Below are positions 10,834 through 23,945 of a DNA stretch of 64,000 nt, in pieces. The notes under the pieces were generated by a model. That model made no database searches. It saw only the letters and a program-made list of their open reading frames with translations, and was not told where the DNA came from. The position numbers and the translations under genes are program-made. The DNA is from Megaustenia siamemsis (Eukaryota > Mollusca > Gastropoda > Stylommatophora > Ariophantidae). The DNA is taken from contig JAVIAB010000092.1 in assembly GCA_032433765.1 (NCBI GenBank), forward strand, positions 106,756,279 to 106,820,278, written 5' to 3'. The stretch's first letter is position 1; every line of letters starts with the position of its first letter.

Positions 10834-12640
10834 GCAGGGATTTATCCCACTATAAGGAGAGGAGAGCCTGCGAACTGCATCTACCGTCTAGGCCATCTGG
10901 TTTGAGACCTGTGCAGCCTGCTTCCGAATGCTCCTGTATAATGATCCACCTATAAGCTGTGTCGCTCATGTTGTGATAACCGACTGACTTGGCGTTGTTC
11001 GAAGGTAAAAATATAGCTTTGGGGCTCTCTCCCTGTTAACTTAATAATAAAGGATTGACTACCGGACTAAACAATTAAAAAATAAAAGGTAATGACAACA
11101 AGAAAGATCACTGGCTCCCTCATTTCCAAATGCTGTGGCCCGGTGCGGTGTAATATTATTTCACTCTCCTACAACAAGGGCGTGTCTCGGAACTTGAGTT
11201 TTGACATGTTGTAGTAGGGAAAAGACGTGTAGTGCCCGATGGGTGTGAAAGAATACAAGTTCCTTTATTGTAGCATTAAGCGGCGCAGAAACCAACATGT
11301 TTTTGTGAATGCACTGAACTCGGACACTTATTTTGGAATAGATTTTTGTCTTTAATGTGTACCTTGATACTTAGAATATAGAAAATAAATATATCTGGTG
11401 TTAGAACAGTGAATGGCGATGTGCAAGCCACACTTTAACATATCCAGAACAATGACATCTCATTCCTCAGACCTTTCATCTTAATCGCAAGCGACAAATG
11501 TCTGTTGTACTCTAAATGTGAATAATAAATACTGAGTTATCTAGGTGGGGAACATCTGACATGGAATCCGGTTAACGTGTTTGGGAAGTTCAACCTTAGT
11601 GAGTATGCTACCTCTGAGCTAATTGGACATGGTGGCAACAGAAGACGAGTACAAACTAGATCCAGTACATTTATTACTATATTGTTTGATGTATGTAGCC
11701 AAGAATTGATCGATGTGCGATAGGTTTTGATAAATTAATCAATGTGAGCAGAAATAAAGTTCTTGTCTACTTCTCTGAAGTATCCACGACTGTTTGAAGA
11801 TTTGATAGTGGCAACACATGCTTTGAGAACCTTCTTTTCAATGTCTGCTTCAGCTTGTTTCAACAATGGAATTATAAATCTGATCTAATTTATTATTTTC
11901 TCTGCCAACATAAGATTGTTGCTGATCCGTGATCTCGCCAGATATCATGTTCGTTCATGTCCAAGTCTACATTCTCTCAACTATAGTATCTAGCGTAGGT
12001 TGCTGCACATACTTTACCAAACAGCTATCATGAAGCATGGAAGTTGAGTTTGTTCTATTAGAAGAACGCCAACGAAGACAACATCAAAAGAATTAGAACT
12101 AAAGAAATACATTTCCAAAACACCCATTTAGCCTGAATTATTCTGTAGCTAGGTAGGCGCAACTCTTGCTCGTTGGCAACCTCAAAAAATGTGGCCGCCC
12201 TCGGCAATAGCTTGTCGTTTTTTTCGCTTTTAATGCTTGCCATTTTTATATCAAGCCGGTTATAAATAAACCTTTTTCACAAAATGCTTTTACAACACAT
12301 GTACAAAAATGAATAAAGGACCAGCAGAGACGCCAATGTTTCGGATAAAAAACGCGAGGAAATAAAACCCTGTTAAAAGACAGAAGTAGTCTAACCTTTG
12401 TGTTATGGGCTGCTCCACTTTCCCCCCTTATTCTATTCAACAAAAATGTATGTCACCTACCAGGGTATGCATGCACACCATGCGGTGAAAACGTGAAATA
12501 TATTAATCATAAGAAAGTTTATGCCACACGTTTTGACCAAAAAAGACCCTCGGACTTTGACTCATATTGTTAACATGTAGTTCATTGCTGTATGTAATTT
12601 ATGTTATCCAGATTAATTTTTTTACGATTAGAAATACCTG
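10834..12640. other. no gene seen
   Basis: No reading frame over about 65 codons, and no homology or repeat that I recognise. Confidence 0.45.
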
Positions 12641-12654
12641 TAATAAAATTCGAG

Positions 12655-12914
12655 TAAAGTAAAGTAAAGTACCCCCGTCACGCCAAGTGGCGTATAGGGA
12701 AATATGGTGTTAGTGACCCTATATTTTACAGACCTTCAGCACATGATTTTTGGGGTAATGTGGTCAGTATTACGCCCGTGCTGCTTTACTTTCCCAGAAA
12801 AAAATCCGGTACCCATTTAAGGCTGGGTGAACCCGGAAGCCGTCGGTTGGGATCGAACCCTACCCCTTGTCCGTGGTAGTCCAGTTCACTAACCACTGAG
12901 CTATCGCGGCTCCC
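12655..12914 (-). mobile_element. SINE family A, full length, 14-bp perfect TSD
   Basis: TAATAAAATTCGAG at 12641-12654 and 12915-12928 flanks a 260-bp element. On the minus strand it begins with a tRNA-like head GGAGCCGCGATAGCTCAGTG (A box TAGCTCAGTGGTTAG) and has the B box GGGTTCGATCC. It ends in an (ACTTT)n tail. The perfect duplication indicates a fairly young insertion. It serves as the reference copy for this family in the window. Confidence 0.92.
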
Positions 12915-12928
12915 TAATAAAATTCGAG

Positions 12929-13945
12929 AATATTTCTATTTATCTATCTATTGTCCTTTCGAGCCGAAGACGGCACATAGGGCAGAACCACAATCTCATA
13001 AATAGAAACCTTGCGTGCCAAAATGGCACATATTGCAGAGATCACTGCTTCGAAAATATTTATTTTGAATTAAGTAGGTTTTGGCACTATGCCCAGGGGA
13101 GCAGAATAGGCCCACGTTTCTTTAATTTCTTACAACAGTATAGTCTTTCCAAGGAAAATTGATTACTAAGGTCAAAGCATTATCTTCTACTTATGCACGA
13201 TACTGATCGCGGTGCTTGATATTTGATCAGCACATACTTGTTCTTGATCTGCCTTTTCTGCTTCTCCCGTTGACTCTTGACGCTAATGTCTTAGGATAAG
13301 ACGCACTCTGGTGGTGATCGTGTTACATGATTAAACCTTATGATTTATTGTCTGCTGATATGATTCATGCATTCTTTAAAAATAATAATTACAGATATAT
13401 GCGGTGATATATACAACACAGGTTATATAAACCACCATACAATATGCAAACATCAGCGTTTAGAGTCGTGTCTAAGAGGACTGGTGATGTAAATTGTTAT
13501 GATTGTAAACAATAATGTTTGATGAGTCATACCGAATAATATTAACGTTATGCAAAGAAGAATCCAAAATAAAATCAATATGGAGTTAGAATATAACAAA
13601 TTAGGATTCAGGAAAAAAAAACTGCAAGAGAAGAGATTTTTTTTTTTCTGCACAATGATGCTAATTAAAAAGTATACACAAGTAAACAAGGCAATTTATA
13701 ATTATAATCATAGATTACGCCAAAGCTTTTTAACAGAGTACAACATAAACCAAATGTGTAATGTCTAAAGGATACATATCTTGATAGTGTAGACTAAGAG
13801 CAGATGATGACCAGGCTAAGTCGAATATGTAACTTATACTGGGAATAGACAGTAGTTTGCTGATAATAACTTAAGATTATGGTTTTGTTGTTTGACCTGT
13901 AAAGCTGCAACATACACTTTTCCATTATTATTATCACTGAGGTAT
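12929..13945. other. no gene seen
   Basis: AT-rich; small frames at 13453-13768 overlap on both strands and match no family that I know. Confidence 0.45.
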
Positions 13946-13949
13946 AGAG

Positions 13950-14680
13950 ATAAAGAAGGATCTACGCATGTGCTTCATAGACTACACGAAATCATTTGAC
14001 AACGTAAAGCATGCGAACATAATCAACATACAGGAGAAACTAAACATTGATAGCGAAGATATGAGAATAGTTTTTAAAAAAATATGCGTTCACAACCAAA
14101 CAGCAGCCATAAGAACTGGCAACCGTACTACACAGTTCTAATATATAGAACAGGGAGTCAGACAAGGTTGAGTTCTGTTTCTGGATTTGTTCTCACTTTA
14201 TAGAGAAAATATTATGAGACCAATAGTAATAAAAAAAAAAAAAGAAATTAAAAGTCAACAACCCGCGATAAGCGATGACAGAGTCTTAATAACATAGACG
14301 GAGAATGGACTACAAGAAATAATAAACATGATAGTGAAAGAAAGCAACAACAAAAAAAAGACTTCAGCTTAAACAGTAAGAAAACAAAAACACTTTTTAT
14401 ATAAAAAAAAAACAACCCTCAGCAGCTTGACAAATACAAATAAGTGGGACAAATATGAAACAAGTGCAGAGCGTGAAATCTTTGGTCACAATAATATCAG
14501 ATGGAAGATACAACAGAGAAATAAGAAGCAGGGTAGCCCCGCCCAAATTAGCATAATAGAACATGAAAAACTTTAATAAACGCAAATAATACCTAAAACA
14601 CACTATAACATAAGAAAACACCACAATATTAAAAAACACGGCAAAATCTAATAAGAGCAACACTCAATGTATAACAAATG
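13950..14680 (+). mobile_element. LINE reverse transcriptase fragment (decayed)
   Basis: A motif-A-like FIDYTKSFDNVKHANII is followed by a motif-B-like EQGVRQG, then later RT segments, all broken by stops and A-rich slippage tracts. Confidence 0.75.
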
Positions 14681-14794
14681 AGGTCAGTCATATTGTAATT
14701 TTGTTCCAGTTTTTCATTTGCTTCTTGCCTTGACTTTGTTATCAATAATCATTTTTATTTCCAATTTTTTACAATTTACCAAAACTACTATTCT

Positions 14795-15070
14795 AAGTCG
14801 CGATGATGAATGGTTAGTGTTTTTGTTTACTATTCAGACGGGTCCGGGTTTGATTCCCCAAATGTAAATATGTTTTCCTCACTGAGACGTCTTTGGATGT
14901 TTATCCTCTGAAAATGGGTACCAGAGGTTTCCTCTGGGAAAGTGACGCCGTCCACACCATTCATGAAATGCGCAGATGGTATATGCAATATGTTTGTTGT
15001 GCAATGGTTTAACAACATTGAGGATAACGCCCCATGAACGCCACGTGGCGAAATCGGAACCCTTCCGTCC
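14795..15070 (+). mobile_element. tRNA-derived SINE-like element, family B-related
   Basis: A head with GATGAATGGTTAGTG and a B-box-like GGGTTTGATTCCCC is followed by a body that partly resembles the family B copies at 17.5 and 28.7 kb. Confidence 0.55.
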
Positions 15071-15119
15071 TCTTGGGAATCTGTCTACTCGTTTCCTTAA
15101 AATAAGTTAGACCCTCCAG

Positions 15120-15690
15120 GAACCTTCTTCTTCTTCTACCTTTTAGCTCCCAGTGGAGCATAGGTCTTCAACAAACACTTTCCAAGTCGTTCTGTTTTTT
15201 GCAATTCTTTTAAGATCATTCCATGTCTTCCCCATCATCTTCAAATGTGCTTCGATTTGTCTTCTCGAAGAATTCCTTGGTCTTCCTCTTTGTCTTTTTC
15301 CCTGGGGATTCCAAAAAAGGGCCTGTTGTGTAATACTCTCAGTTGGCTTCAGTAGTGTGTGTCCTATCTATCGCCATCGTCTTCGCTGTATCTCTTTATC
15401 CACTGGTATTTGACTGGTACATTTCCATAATTCCACGTTAGTGACTTTGTCCTGCCATTTCAATCCCTTTATTCTGCATAAGCATCCATTAATGAAAGTC
15501 TCTACCTTTGTGATTGTCAATTTTGTTATTCTCCATGTTTCACAGCCATATAATAGGACCGACTTAACATTTGAATTTAAAATTTTTATTTTAGTATTTA
15601 ACCTAATTTCTTTGGATTTCCATATGTTTCCTGCAATGAAAGCTCCTCTTGCTTTTGATATTCCCTCCGGGAACGTTAAAGTATTAAAAC
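15120..15690 (-). mobile_element. LINE family R, 3' end
   Basis: The antisense of this segment matches the last part of the LINE at 49.3-50.7 kb, including the segments that in that copy encode [17 protein letters not shown] and GKRQRGRPRNSWRRQIEAE. It is 5' truncated at about 15690, ends in the same (GAAGAA)n run, and has internal breaks. Confidence 0.85.
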
Positions 15691-15725
15691 AATGAGTTAT
15701 TCTTTATAAATACTTTCTTGCTTTA

Positions 15726-15979
15726 TAATTAAAGTAAAGAGCCCCGTCACGCCAAGTGGTGTATGCGGAATATTTTGTTAGTGACCATAATTTTTATAGA
15801 CCTTCGGCACATGTTTTTTAGGGTAATGTGGTCGGTATTACGCCCGTGCCTATTTACTTTCCCAGAATAAATACGGTACCTATTTAAGACTGGGTGAACC
15901 CGGAGGCCGTTGGTCAGGATCGAACCAGACCTCTTGTCCTTTGTAGTCCAGTTCACTAACCACTGAGCTATCGTGGCTC
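15726..15979 (-). mobile_element. SINE family A, 13-bp TSD with one mismatch
   Basis: CTTTCTTGCTTTA (15713-15725) and CTTTCTTGTTTTA (15980-15992) flank a full-length copy with the same head, B box and AAAGTAAAG tail as the 12.7-kb copy. Confidence 0.88.
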
Positions 15980-15992
15980 CTTTCTTGTTTTA

Positions 15993-16590
15993 AGTACATA
16001 CAAATATACTTACACTTTAAAATACAAATTTCAAAATCTAATTATTTTCTTTATTTGTTATATACAACTATATAAAGAAAAAGGTTATGACTGAAGCTAA
16101 GTAGAAATCTGTCGTCCTGCATGTGCTTATTATTGTGTCATACTGACAAAGGCCTGTGGTCCAAATGTTTACAATTGTGAACTAATCATTTTTTAATAGT
16201 AAATCTGTTATATATAATTTTATATTTATTTGCCTTTCATTCAGCTTGAAATTGGCCTCACACGATAGTATGTAATGGTGACTGTCTTCTTCCTTTTATA
16301 CACAATGACGTTTTTATATTATTTTGGATAATTATTGTTCTTCTGACTAAATGATGTGGTTCGCATCTTCTGTGAAATTGTTGATTCATAAATGTGATGT
16401 GCTGAGGTGTACTTGTATCTGAACGTATATGTAAGTAATGTTATTATAATTTATAATATTTAAATTATTTTAAGGGGGTTCAATTTCTGAAACCACTTGA
16501 GTGTTGAAAGATAATTTTCGCTTACTTTGACTCTACGATAGTTATTTCTATTTTGTTATTAAATATAAGTATGTGATAATACTATACTAT
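15993..16590. other. no gene seen
   Basis: AT-rich, nothing recognisable. Confidence 0.45.
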
Positions 16591-16594
16591 TTAT

Positions 16595-17400
16595 AATATA
16601 AATAATCGAAGGTATGCTGATGCTACAGTCGTAATTGCTAAGAGTAAAAATGAGTTACAAAAAAATGTTATTCAGCCGGTTGAATTTTGAATTATAGTGA
16701 AGGAAAACAAAAATAAAGGACTCAGCCTTAATAGTAAAAAGACAGATGTAATGGTAGCAACAAAGAAAAAAATACTCCATCACAATGCACAATAAAGAAA
16801 AAAAAATGGAAAAAAATATTAAAACAGGCAAATTAATTTAAATATCAGGGAACATTGTTAACCTCAGATAGTAGATGTACAACAGAGGTGGAACGTAGAA
16901 TAGCTCAGACAAAAGCAGCTTTCCAAATAATGAGGAAGATATTGTGCAATCCATTTTTGACAATAGAAACAAGAAAAAGAGTTCTTAAACGCTATGTAGA
17001 GCCAGTCTTAATATATGGATGTGGATCATAGACAATAGAACAACAGACAAGAAAATCACTGGAGGCTGTAAAAAATGTGGTCTTACAGAAGAATGTTGAG
17101 AATGCAATGGACATCTAAGAAGAGTAATGAAAATGTTCTGAAAGAGGCCAAAGCAGAAAGAGAGCTAATTTCCAATATTAGGAAGAAACAATAATCTTTT
17201 GGCCATGTAATGAGAATGGAACAGCTGGAACATATTGTAACAACTGGGGAAATTGAGGGACGAAGAGATAGAGAGAAGTAAAGAGAAAATATACCAGACA
17301 GCTTAAGAGAATGGCTTGACAGAATGTCAACAATAAAAATGATAGCTGTTGAGATCGAAAGTTGTGGAGAGACATGATCACCTACGCCAGCAGGCATGAT
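16595..17400 (+). mobile_element. LINE family A, RT C-terminal half (decayed)
   Basis: A YADATVVIAKSKNELQKNV segment (motif C changed to YADA) is followed by GLSLNSKKTDVMVATKK, a YQGTLLTSD/TTEVERRIAQTKAAF module, TRKRVLKRYVEPVLIYGCGS and the DRKLWRDMITYAS end. It has many stops. It is the longest contiguous sense-strand copy of family A in the window, so it gives the order of the modules. Confidence 0.85.
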
Positions 17401-17512
17401 GAGAGAATAAATATTTCAACCAATGTTGTATAATTCAAAGACTTCAAAAATGGGGTTCGTGTAACCATGATGGCCTATATTCTTATATTGAAGTGAGACT
17501 CCAGTAAAGTAA

Positions 17513-17705
17513 GCCTCGGTGGCTGAATGAATAGTGCGCTCGTATCCTGATCAGACTGCTATGGTTCAATTCCTTGAAGTGGCGAATTTTATTTTCTGAT
17601 CGACAAAGTTCCGGGGTTTACCCAGTTTCTAAAAATAGGTAGCAGATATATCTCGCGGTCTGCCCTGACACCAAGCACATCACTCAAACAACATGCCGTG
17701 GTCAA
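17513..17705 (+). mobile_element. SINE family B
   Basis: A tRNA-like head GCCTCGGTGGCTGAATGAAT carries an A-box-like region, followed by a B-box-like GGTTCAATTCC and a body shared with 28663-28840 (CGACAAAGTTCCGGGGTTTA here). Confidence 0.7.
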
Positions 17706-18865
17706 AGAAAAATATGCTCACCAGCACCATATTCTGCATACACATCAGTGTTAGCAAGGCGGGAACCTTTACATGACAGCTAAACGAGAAACAAATTATG
17801 GAAGGAAGGAAAATATTGTAACCGAATTTCATGAGGAATTCAAGTGAAAGGGATGAGATTGTGAAATCGCTTTCGTGCGTGTATATTATTCAGGCGAGTC
17901 TTTGTTCAATTCTCAAACGTGTCTTTTTTTCTCTTTGGACCAACACTAATTAAGATTTACACATCCATGATTGGTATCAGAGACTATCTATGGGAGCCTA
18001 CGACGGTCTAAAATAAAGTTGACAACACCTCTCATCATTATGTTGATGATCATCATGTAATATGAGCACACACATCACATTTACCGCTAGACCGTTTACA
18101 CTTTACTCTTGTAGAACATTATAATTCTACAGGCTCTAGAAATGTAAAAGTAAATTTAAAAAAAGTTACGAACTGCCGTATCAGTTTTATATTTCTTTGA
18201 GTCCCTCCAATTATCCACAATCATGTTCTTATGTTTACTATCAGCTTGCACAGCTAATCTCCTTTTATGATATTGTTCTCTTTAAAAAGCACTCATTTTG
18301 TGTACAATTGTTTTCCTTAATTAAAACAATAATTAATTGCATTTAAATTCATCGAATATATGACAGGAAATCTACATAGAAATTCACGAATTTTATTGAG
18401 TATCTAATCAACATTGCAAATTCGACAGATTATATTGAAACATTGTCATGCGTAGACTATTGCAGAGGAGACTGTATAAATGGTAAAGCAAACATTTTGT
18501 ATTCACAAAACAACTTTACTATTATTTTTTCAAATCAAAGTAAATAAAACCAAATAAAACAATATATAAGAGCAATATAATTTTGCATTTTTGTAAAATT
18601 TTTCGAATTTAAATCTAATTTTGCTGTATTAGCAGCAGTCCACATTATTTATACCCTGGCAAATACAGCTCAGATAACGATCTACATGAGACGACAGATG
18701 TGTAAGACAGCGTTGTTATTTGAATGACGTACATCTCAAACTGTTGGACACTTGTCTATTATAATGTCTTGGTGCTCGCTAACGCTTTGTATGTGTTAAA
18801 TGGAGCGGGACCTGGGGGTTGATGTAAATATGAGGAACTATTCATATTTTTATTAGCAGTAAATT
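17706..18865. other. no gene seen
   Basis: AT-rich sequence without recognisable coding or repeat features. Confidence 0.45.
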
Positions 18866-18869
18866 CATT

Positions 18870-19397
18870 ATCATTATGTGCCATACCGGATGGCGTAAAC
18901 TATCATGTTCTACCACAACTCTTTATCTTCAGTACATCGTATCAATTATGTTGTTTCTGCTTACCATACCACGACACCTCGATGTCTTTTCTTTTTGTAA
19001 TCCGTAATATTCCTTTTCTTTGAATTGTGCTAGTTATAACCACCAAGTTATAACCAGCCGCGATAGCTCAGTAGTTAGTTAACTGGACTACAAAAGAGAA
19101 GAGGTCGGGCTCGATGCTGATCGATGGCTTCCAGGTTCGCCAAGTCTTAAACGGGTACTGGATTTTTTATGAGCCGAAGGTCTATAAAAATGATGGCCAA
19201 TAACACCATATTCCCTATGCGCCAACTTGGCGTGAAGGACTCTTTACTGACTTTTTACTTGGTTGAAAATGTCCTCGTTGATCTGTTTTGCTGTCCATGG
19301 AACTCTCAACATCTAGAAATTCATCTCGTCTCTATGGCCATTAATCATATTTTTATTTGTTTGTTTATTTTCCATGATTCATTTCCATAGATCATAA
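18870..19397 (-). mobile_element. LINE family A, interrupted by a SINE
   Basis: 18870-19050 and about 19252-19395 are antisense to family A and align with consecutive parts of the copy at 47.0-47.4 kb (GGCGTAAACTATCATGTTCT on one side, GTCCTCGTTGATCTGTTTTG on the other). A plus-strand SINE sits between them. Confidence 0.75.
19055..19250 (+). mobile_element. SINE family A, nested in LINE, internally deleted
   Basis: It starts AGCCGCGATAGCTCAGTAGT and ends near GCGTGAAGGACTCTTTACTG. It is shorter than the 260-bp copies because the middle part containing GCACGGGCGTAATAC is missing. No clean target duplication was found. Confidence 0.8.
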
Positions 19398-19610
19398 AAT
19401 AAAGTACCCCCGTCACGCCAAGTGGCGTTTAGGGAATATGGTGTTAGTGACCATACGTTTTAAAGACCTTTGGCACATGATTTCTGGGGTAATGTGGTCG
19501 GTATTACGCCCGTGCCGCTTTACTTTCCCAGAAAAAAAGTCCGGTACCCATTTAAGGCTTGGTGAACCTGAAGCCGTCGGTTGGGATCGAACCCTACCTC
19601 TTGTCCTTTG
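19398..19610 (-). mobile_element. SINE family A, 5' truncated
   Basis: It contains the tail (AAAGTACCCCCGTCACGCCA) through the B box and stops at about CTTGTCCTTTG (19610), so the A-box head is missing. Confidence 0.85.
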
Positions 19611-19639
19611 TTATTGGTCATAATTAACTATATATAACA

Positions 19640-20745
19640 CCTGATGAATTCCTTCTAACTTCTGTTGTCTTAGACAATATTGTTGTACAAGATGTTTTTC
19701 ATTTTCTGAAATGTTACTTTGGCCTGTGTCTATCTGCTTTTTATTTCTTTGGTGAATCTTTCGTCTGATGCTATAACTGTAGCAGGCAAAATCTTCAAAA
19801 TGTGTAAATGAAATTACATCTTCTTTTTCCTCTTCTTTCCTTCCTTTTTTGCCTTTCTGCGTCAAGTGGATATATAATTTGTGGTCTTTTGCTCTTCTTA
19901 TAGTATCCGCTGCTGTTGTTTCCTAGTGTTTCTAATATTCTATTAATCCTTCATTTTCGTGATTGGCCCTTGGGTCTGGTGTTCTCGCAAGGTTTGTTAT
20001 ATGCTTCTTGTGTTTTGGTTTGATATTTATGTCTTATCAAGTGGCCAAGCCATTATAGCTGTTGTTTCTTTATGCATTCTATAACGGGAATCATTCATAG
20101 TTGTTTTTTCACTTCTTCATTTCTGAACTTATCTCTCAGGCTGTCATTCACCTAACACACTTAATTTTGATAGTGATTATTTTTCTTATTATTCTGACAT
20201 CTATGGTCCAGATCTGGCATTGGTAGCACAAAGATGAAATGAAGATTGCATTGTAGAGTGCCCGTTTTGTCTCTATAATTATTTCCTTGTTGGGCAATAG
20301 TGGTGATAGTTGTCGGATGATTTGACAAGCTGTTTAGCATCTTGAGTCTATTTCTGCTGTTTGTTAAATGTCGTTAGTCACTAGACTTCCTAGGTATTTC
20401 AATTTCTCTATACTTGTTTTAGTTGTCTGCCGTCTGTAGTTATGTTGATGTTCTGCTTCTCTTTTACGGTATTCATGACCTCTGTTTTGTTGAAGTTGAT
20501 CTTCATGTTGTATTGATTACTTGTGCTTTTAAGTCTATTTAGTGTTCCTGTGGGTCTTCTGTTTTCCCATGCAGTTGTGCTTGATCGTCTGTAAATAGAA
20601 GTTCATTAATCTCCTCTGTCTTCGATTGGTACTTACACATGTAATCCAAGTAAATAATAGATGAGATTGTACGCAACCCTCCCTGTCTTACTCCTGATCT
20701 AACTGCGAGGTTGTCTGTATAGTCTGCTGCTGCTGCAAATTTACA
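19640..20745 (-). mobile_element. LINE family N, RT C-terminal half (decayed)
   Basis: Minus-strand reading gives VRSGVRQGGLRTISSIIYLDY near 20700 (motif B), a TDDQAQLHGKTED segment corresponding to motif C, a KLKYLGSLVTND-like module and a C-terminal part. Frameshifts are frequent. Related 3' ends occur at 28.9, 32.4 and 35.7 kb. Confidence 0.75.
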
Positions 20746-20984
20746 TGCACAGACAAATTATTTTTAAAAAGTGATCTATAGTGATTATGAACAATTATAT
20801 AGTAATGTTTGTAAATAGTATTGTGACACATTATGGAGAAGTGTGATTAGATGTTTTTGTGATAAACTAAACAGTACGATCAGTGGTTTTTGTAATAAAT
20901 GAAATAATAGAATTGATTAGAAGGACCACAAGACAAAAGTCAAGGAATTTTGTAAACACTGTGGGACCAAGTGGAGAACTTGGT

Positions 20985-21760
20985 TTTTTGGGATGACATT
21001 ACACTCCTAGAAAACAATTTCGTCAGAAGAAAGATAAGCTACGGGTACTGTGCGTCAATTCTGCTATGACGGTTTCACTAATTACAATCGATAAAACAAA
21101 CATTTATGAAATCTAACAACGCACAGTATATACAATGAAAACAAATGGAGATCTAATCGAAGAAGTGGATGACATTACAAACTTAGGCAGCATTAATTAT
21201 ATGTGAGGAGGAACGAAGAGAGAAATTATGCAAATATTAAATAAGACAAAAACATCTTTTATCAAGTTGAACAAAATATGGCTGGAAAGAACATAAATAA
21301 CAAGTACAAAACTTAAGTTATTAAATACAAACATAAAGATAGTTCTATTACGTCGCTTACATATTTGGATTGAGTAATATAAGTGAGCAAAGATTGCAGA
21401 TATATATGTACGAACAGTTATCAGAGGACATTGACATCAGATGATGCGAAAAAAGGACATCGCAGAAAGAGCATAAAAAAAGTTAATCAAACAACAGATT
21501 TTGGATATAAATGGAGATGAAGTGGACAAAAATGGTGAGAACATTATAGCAAGACAAACGTTGTTATGAAGCCCACATGAAGAAGAAACACGGAGGTCCT
21601 AGAAAAGCATGGATGAAAGAAACCATGGAAACTCTTAAGAACGCTGACCGTGACCGGAAGGAAATGAAGACAAATTCCAGGAATCAGGAATAATGGAGAG
21701 GCTCTCTATGTGGCCTTTGCTCCCTAGAGAGGTCTGAAGAGCTTTGATTGATTGGCAAAA
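20985..21760 (+). mobile_element. LINE fragment, 3' part (decayed)
   Basis: Late RT sequence with many stops ends in GGPRKAWMKETMETLKNADR followed by EWRGSLCGLCSLE-like residues, a typical LINE C-terminus. Confidence 0.55.
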
Positions 21761-23555
21761 GTGCGATACATTAGGAAACGGTGTGAAGAGTTATATATCA
21801 TTGTCACACATTTTATAATTTCTATTTAGGTAGATGTTATAGAATTGATAAGAGTTTGTGATACTTTTGTCATATTTTAGAAGAAAATGCATTGTGATAA
21901 ATCAGTTAGAATTGTATGAAATGGTATTGTAATAAAATAAATAACAGTGCATGCGTATGTCGTGGTACTTATAGTACATTTAAACAAGATTGTGCGGAGT
22001 CTTTGTAAACAAAGTGGTTACACACAACCATAACAAAGTGAACATAACATTTAACTCCTTTGTTTATAAGACAAATTAACAATTGAGCATTATGTTATAC
22101 TCTAAAACGTATACTCTTGCTAGTTATTATCATTTATATCGATGACTTTTCTATGTCATGATGCTTTTTAATTGTGTGCCCTTTTTCCCTCTCTGAATTT
22201 CCTCTCTCAACTGTTATTGTCAACATACAATCTAGACAAACACAATCTTTAACATGTTAAAAGATATGTTTTAAATTTAAACATTTTAACTGTACAATGT
22301 TTGCTTAATGTGGCAGTTGTTCTGCTTTTAAAATGTTGTCTATTATAAACATCTCAATACAGGATGATGAGAAACGGTATACATGGATATCAATAGAAAT
22401 ATGAATCATCCTATGCTAATAAAATCTTTCATGAAACAAGTTCAAACTACGTTCTAAAAGTGCATATATGCAAAAGTAAGAATACATTTACTTTTTCCAT
22501 ACGTAGAAACTATATAAAGATTTAGTTCAGGTGAACACGGAATAACTCTGTCTTGTGTTGATTGACGCAAATGTGTTGCATAGAGTGTTCGTCATTTCCT
22601 CGAATGCTGATTAAATTTGCGTCAATGTATTCTTTACTTTTGAGATACATATCCCATATTGTGCTTTCATTATATAAGAGGTTTCACTCGCTACTCGACA
22701 TTTCTTGAATGGGTTTTACCACTTGTTCCAGCAACACATGTTCCAGCTATCCTATGTGAACTCACACGTAGTATACACTAGCAGCCACATCAATAACCCT
22801 ATATGCACCCTCAGTTAAATGACTGAGATCATCAGAGAGGCGCGTCAGGCAGGCTGCGGTACCCAGTGTCGCAGCAATTAAACACCACTCACTTACACAC
22901 CACAAACACATTTCTTGTTATTCCACACACTGTGAATGTACTGCTGTTCAAATATGATTATAATATCTTCATTGGTGTTCGAATTTTTGAGAAAATTGCG
23001 GGCTTTGTAGCCATGGACTCCCTGTATCTCCTGTATATTTTTTGTCACTACACATTTTAATGCAATTTAATTCTTTGTCGAAATTGCAGCAGTAAAGCTT
23101 TCCTTCCATCGTTTGGTATTTAAATTATAATCGATTTACTATTTGAATCTGCTGTTAACTACCAGCAAAAGTCGTGCTAACACTAGCACACAGACAATAT
23201 ATACAAAACAGGTTAGATAGAACAATTCTAAGTGGCTCCATCAACTGTAGAAATCTTCCAGCAACGTTTACAGTGCGCACACGGAGACCTGCTCCTTGCT
23301 TCTTCTTAAGAGTTTTCTGTTGATGAAAGAGTAGGAATTTGCCCAGAAATATTTAAATAAGAAAAATTGGCAACTTTGAATAACACAATTTTCCAATCAG
23401 CGCCTTGGATATGTATTAAAAAATATAAATTAATGTATAGATGTCCTCTTTCAATTCAGCTGTCAGAGCATCAGCAGCGATGGTTTGGCTTCAATTCCAG
23501 CACAACGGTCTTTAGTCGAATAGTGAAAAAGGAATGGGTTCCTGGCTCATTCTTC
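21761..23555. other. no gene seen
   Basis: AT-rich with short frames only; no recognisable feature. Confidence 0.45.
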
Positions 23556-23559
23556 TTCT

Positions 23560-23945
23560 TTATTTTCTACCTTTGTAGAAAATGTCCCTGTGGAGCATAT
23601 GTCTTCAACAAACATTTTCTAAGTCGTTCTATTTCTTGCCATTCTTTTAAGATCATTCCATGTCTTCCACACCATCTTCGTCTCTGCTTCTATCTGTCTT
23701 CTCCAAGAATTCTTTGGTCTTCCTCTTTGTCTTTTCCCCTGGTGATTCCAAAAAAAGAGTCTGTTGTGTAATACTCTCAGTTGGCTTCCGCAGTGTGTCC
23801 TATCCAGCGCCATCGTCTTCGCTGTATCTCTTTATCCACTGGTATTTGATTGGTACGTTTCCATAATTCTATGTTAGTGATTTTGTCCTGCCATTTCCAT
23901 CCTTTTATTCTGTGTAAGCATCCATTAATGAAATGACTCATTAGG
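23560..23945 (-). mobile_element. LINE family R, 3' end
   Basis: The minus frames at 23965-23777 and 23813-23619 carry [17 protein letters not shown] and GKRQRGRPKNSWRRQIEAET, the same module as at 50.3-50.7 kb, in two frames. Confidence 0.85.
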
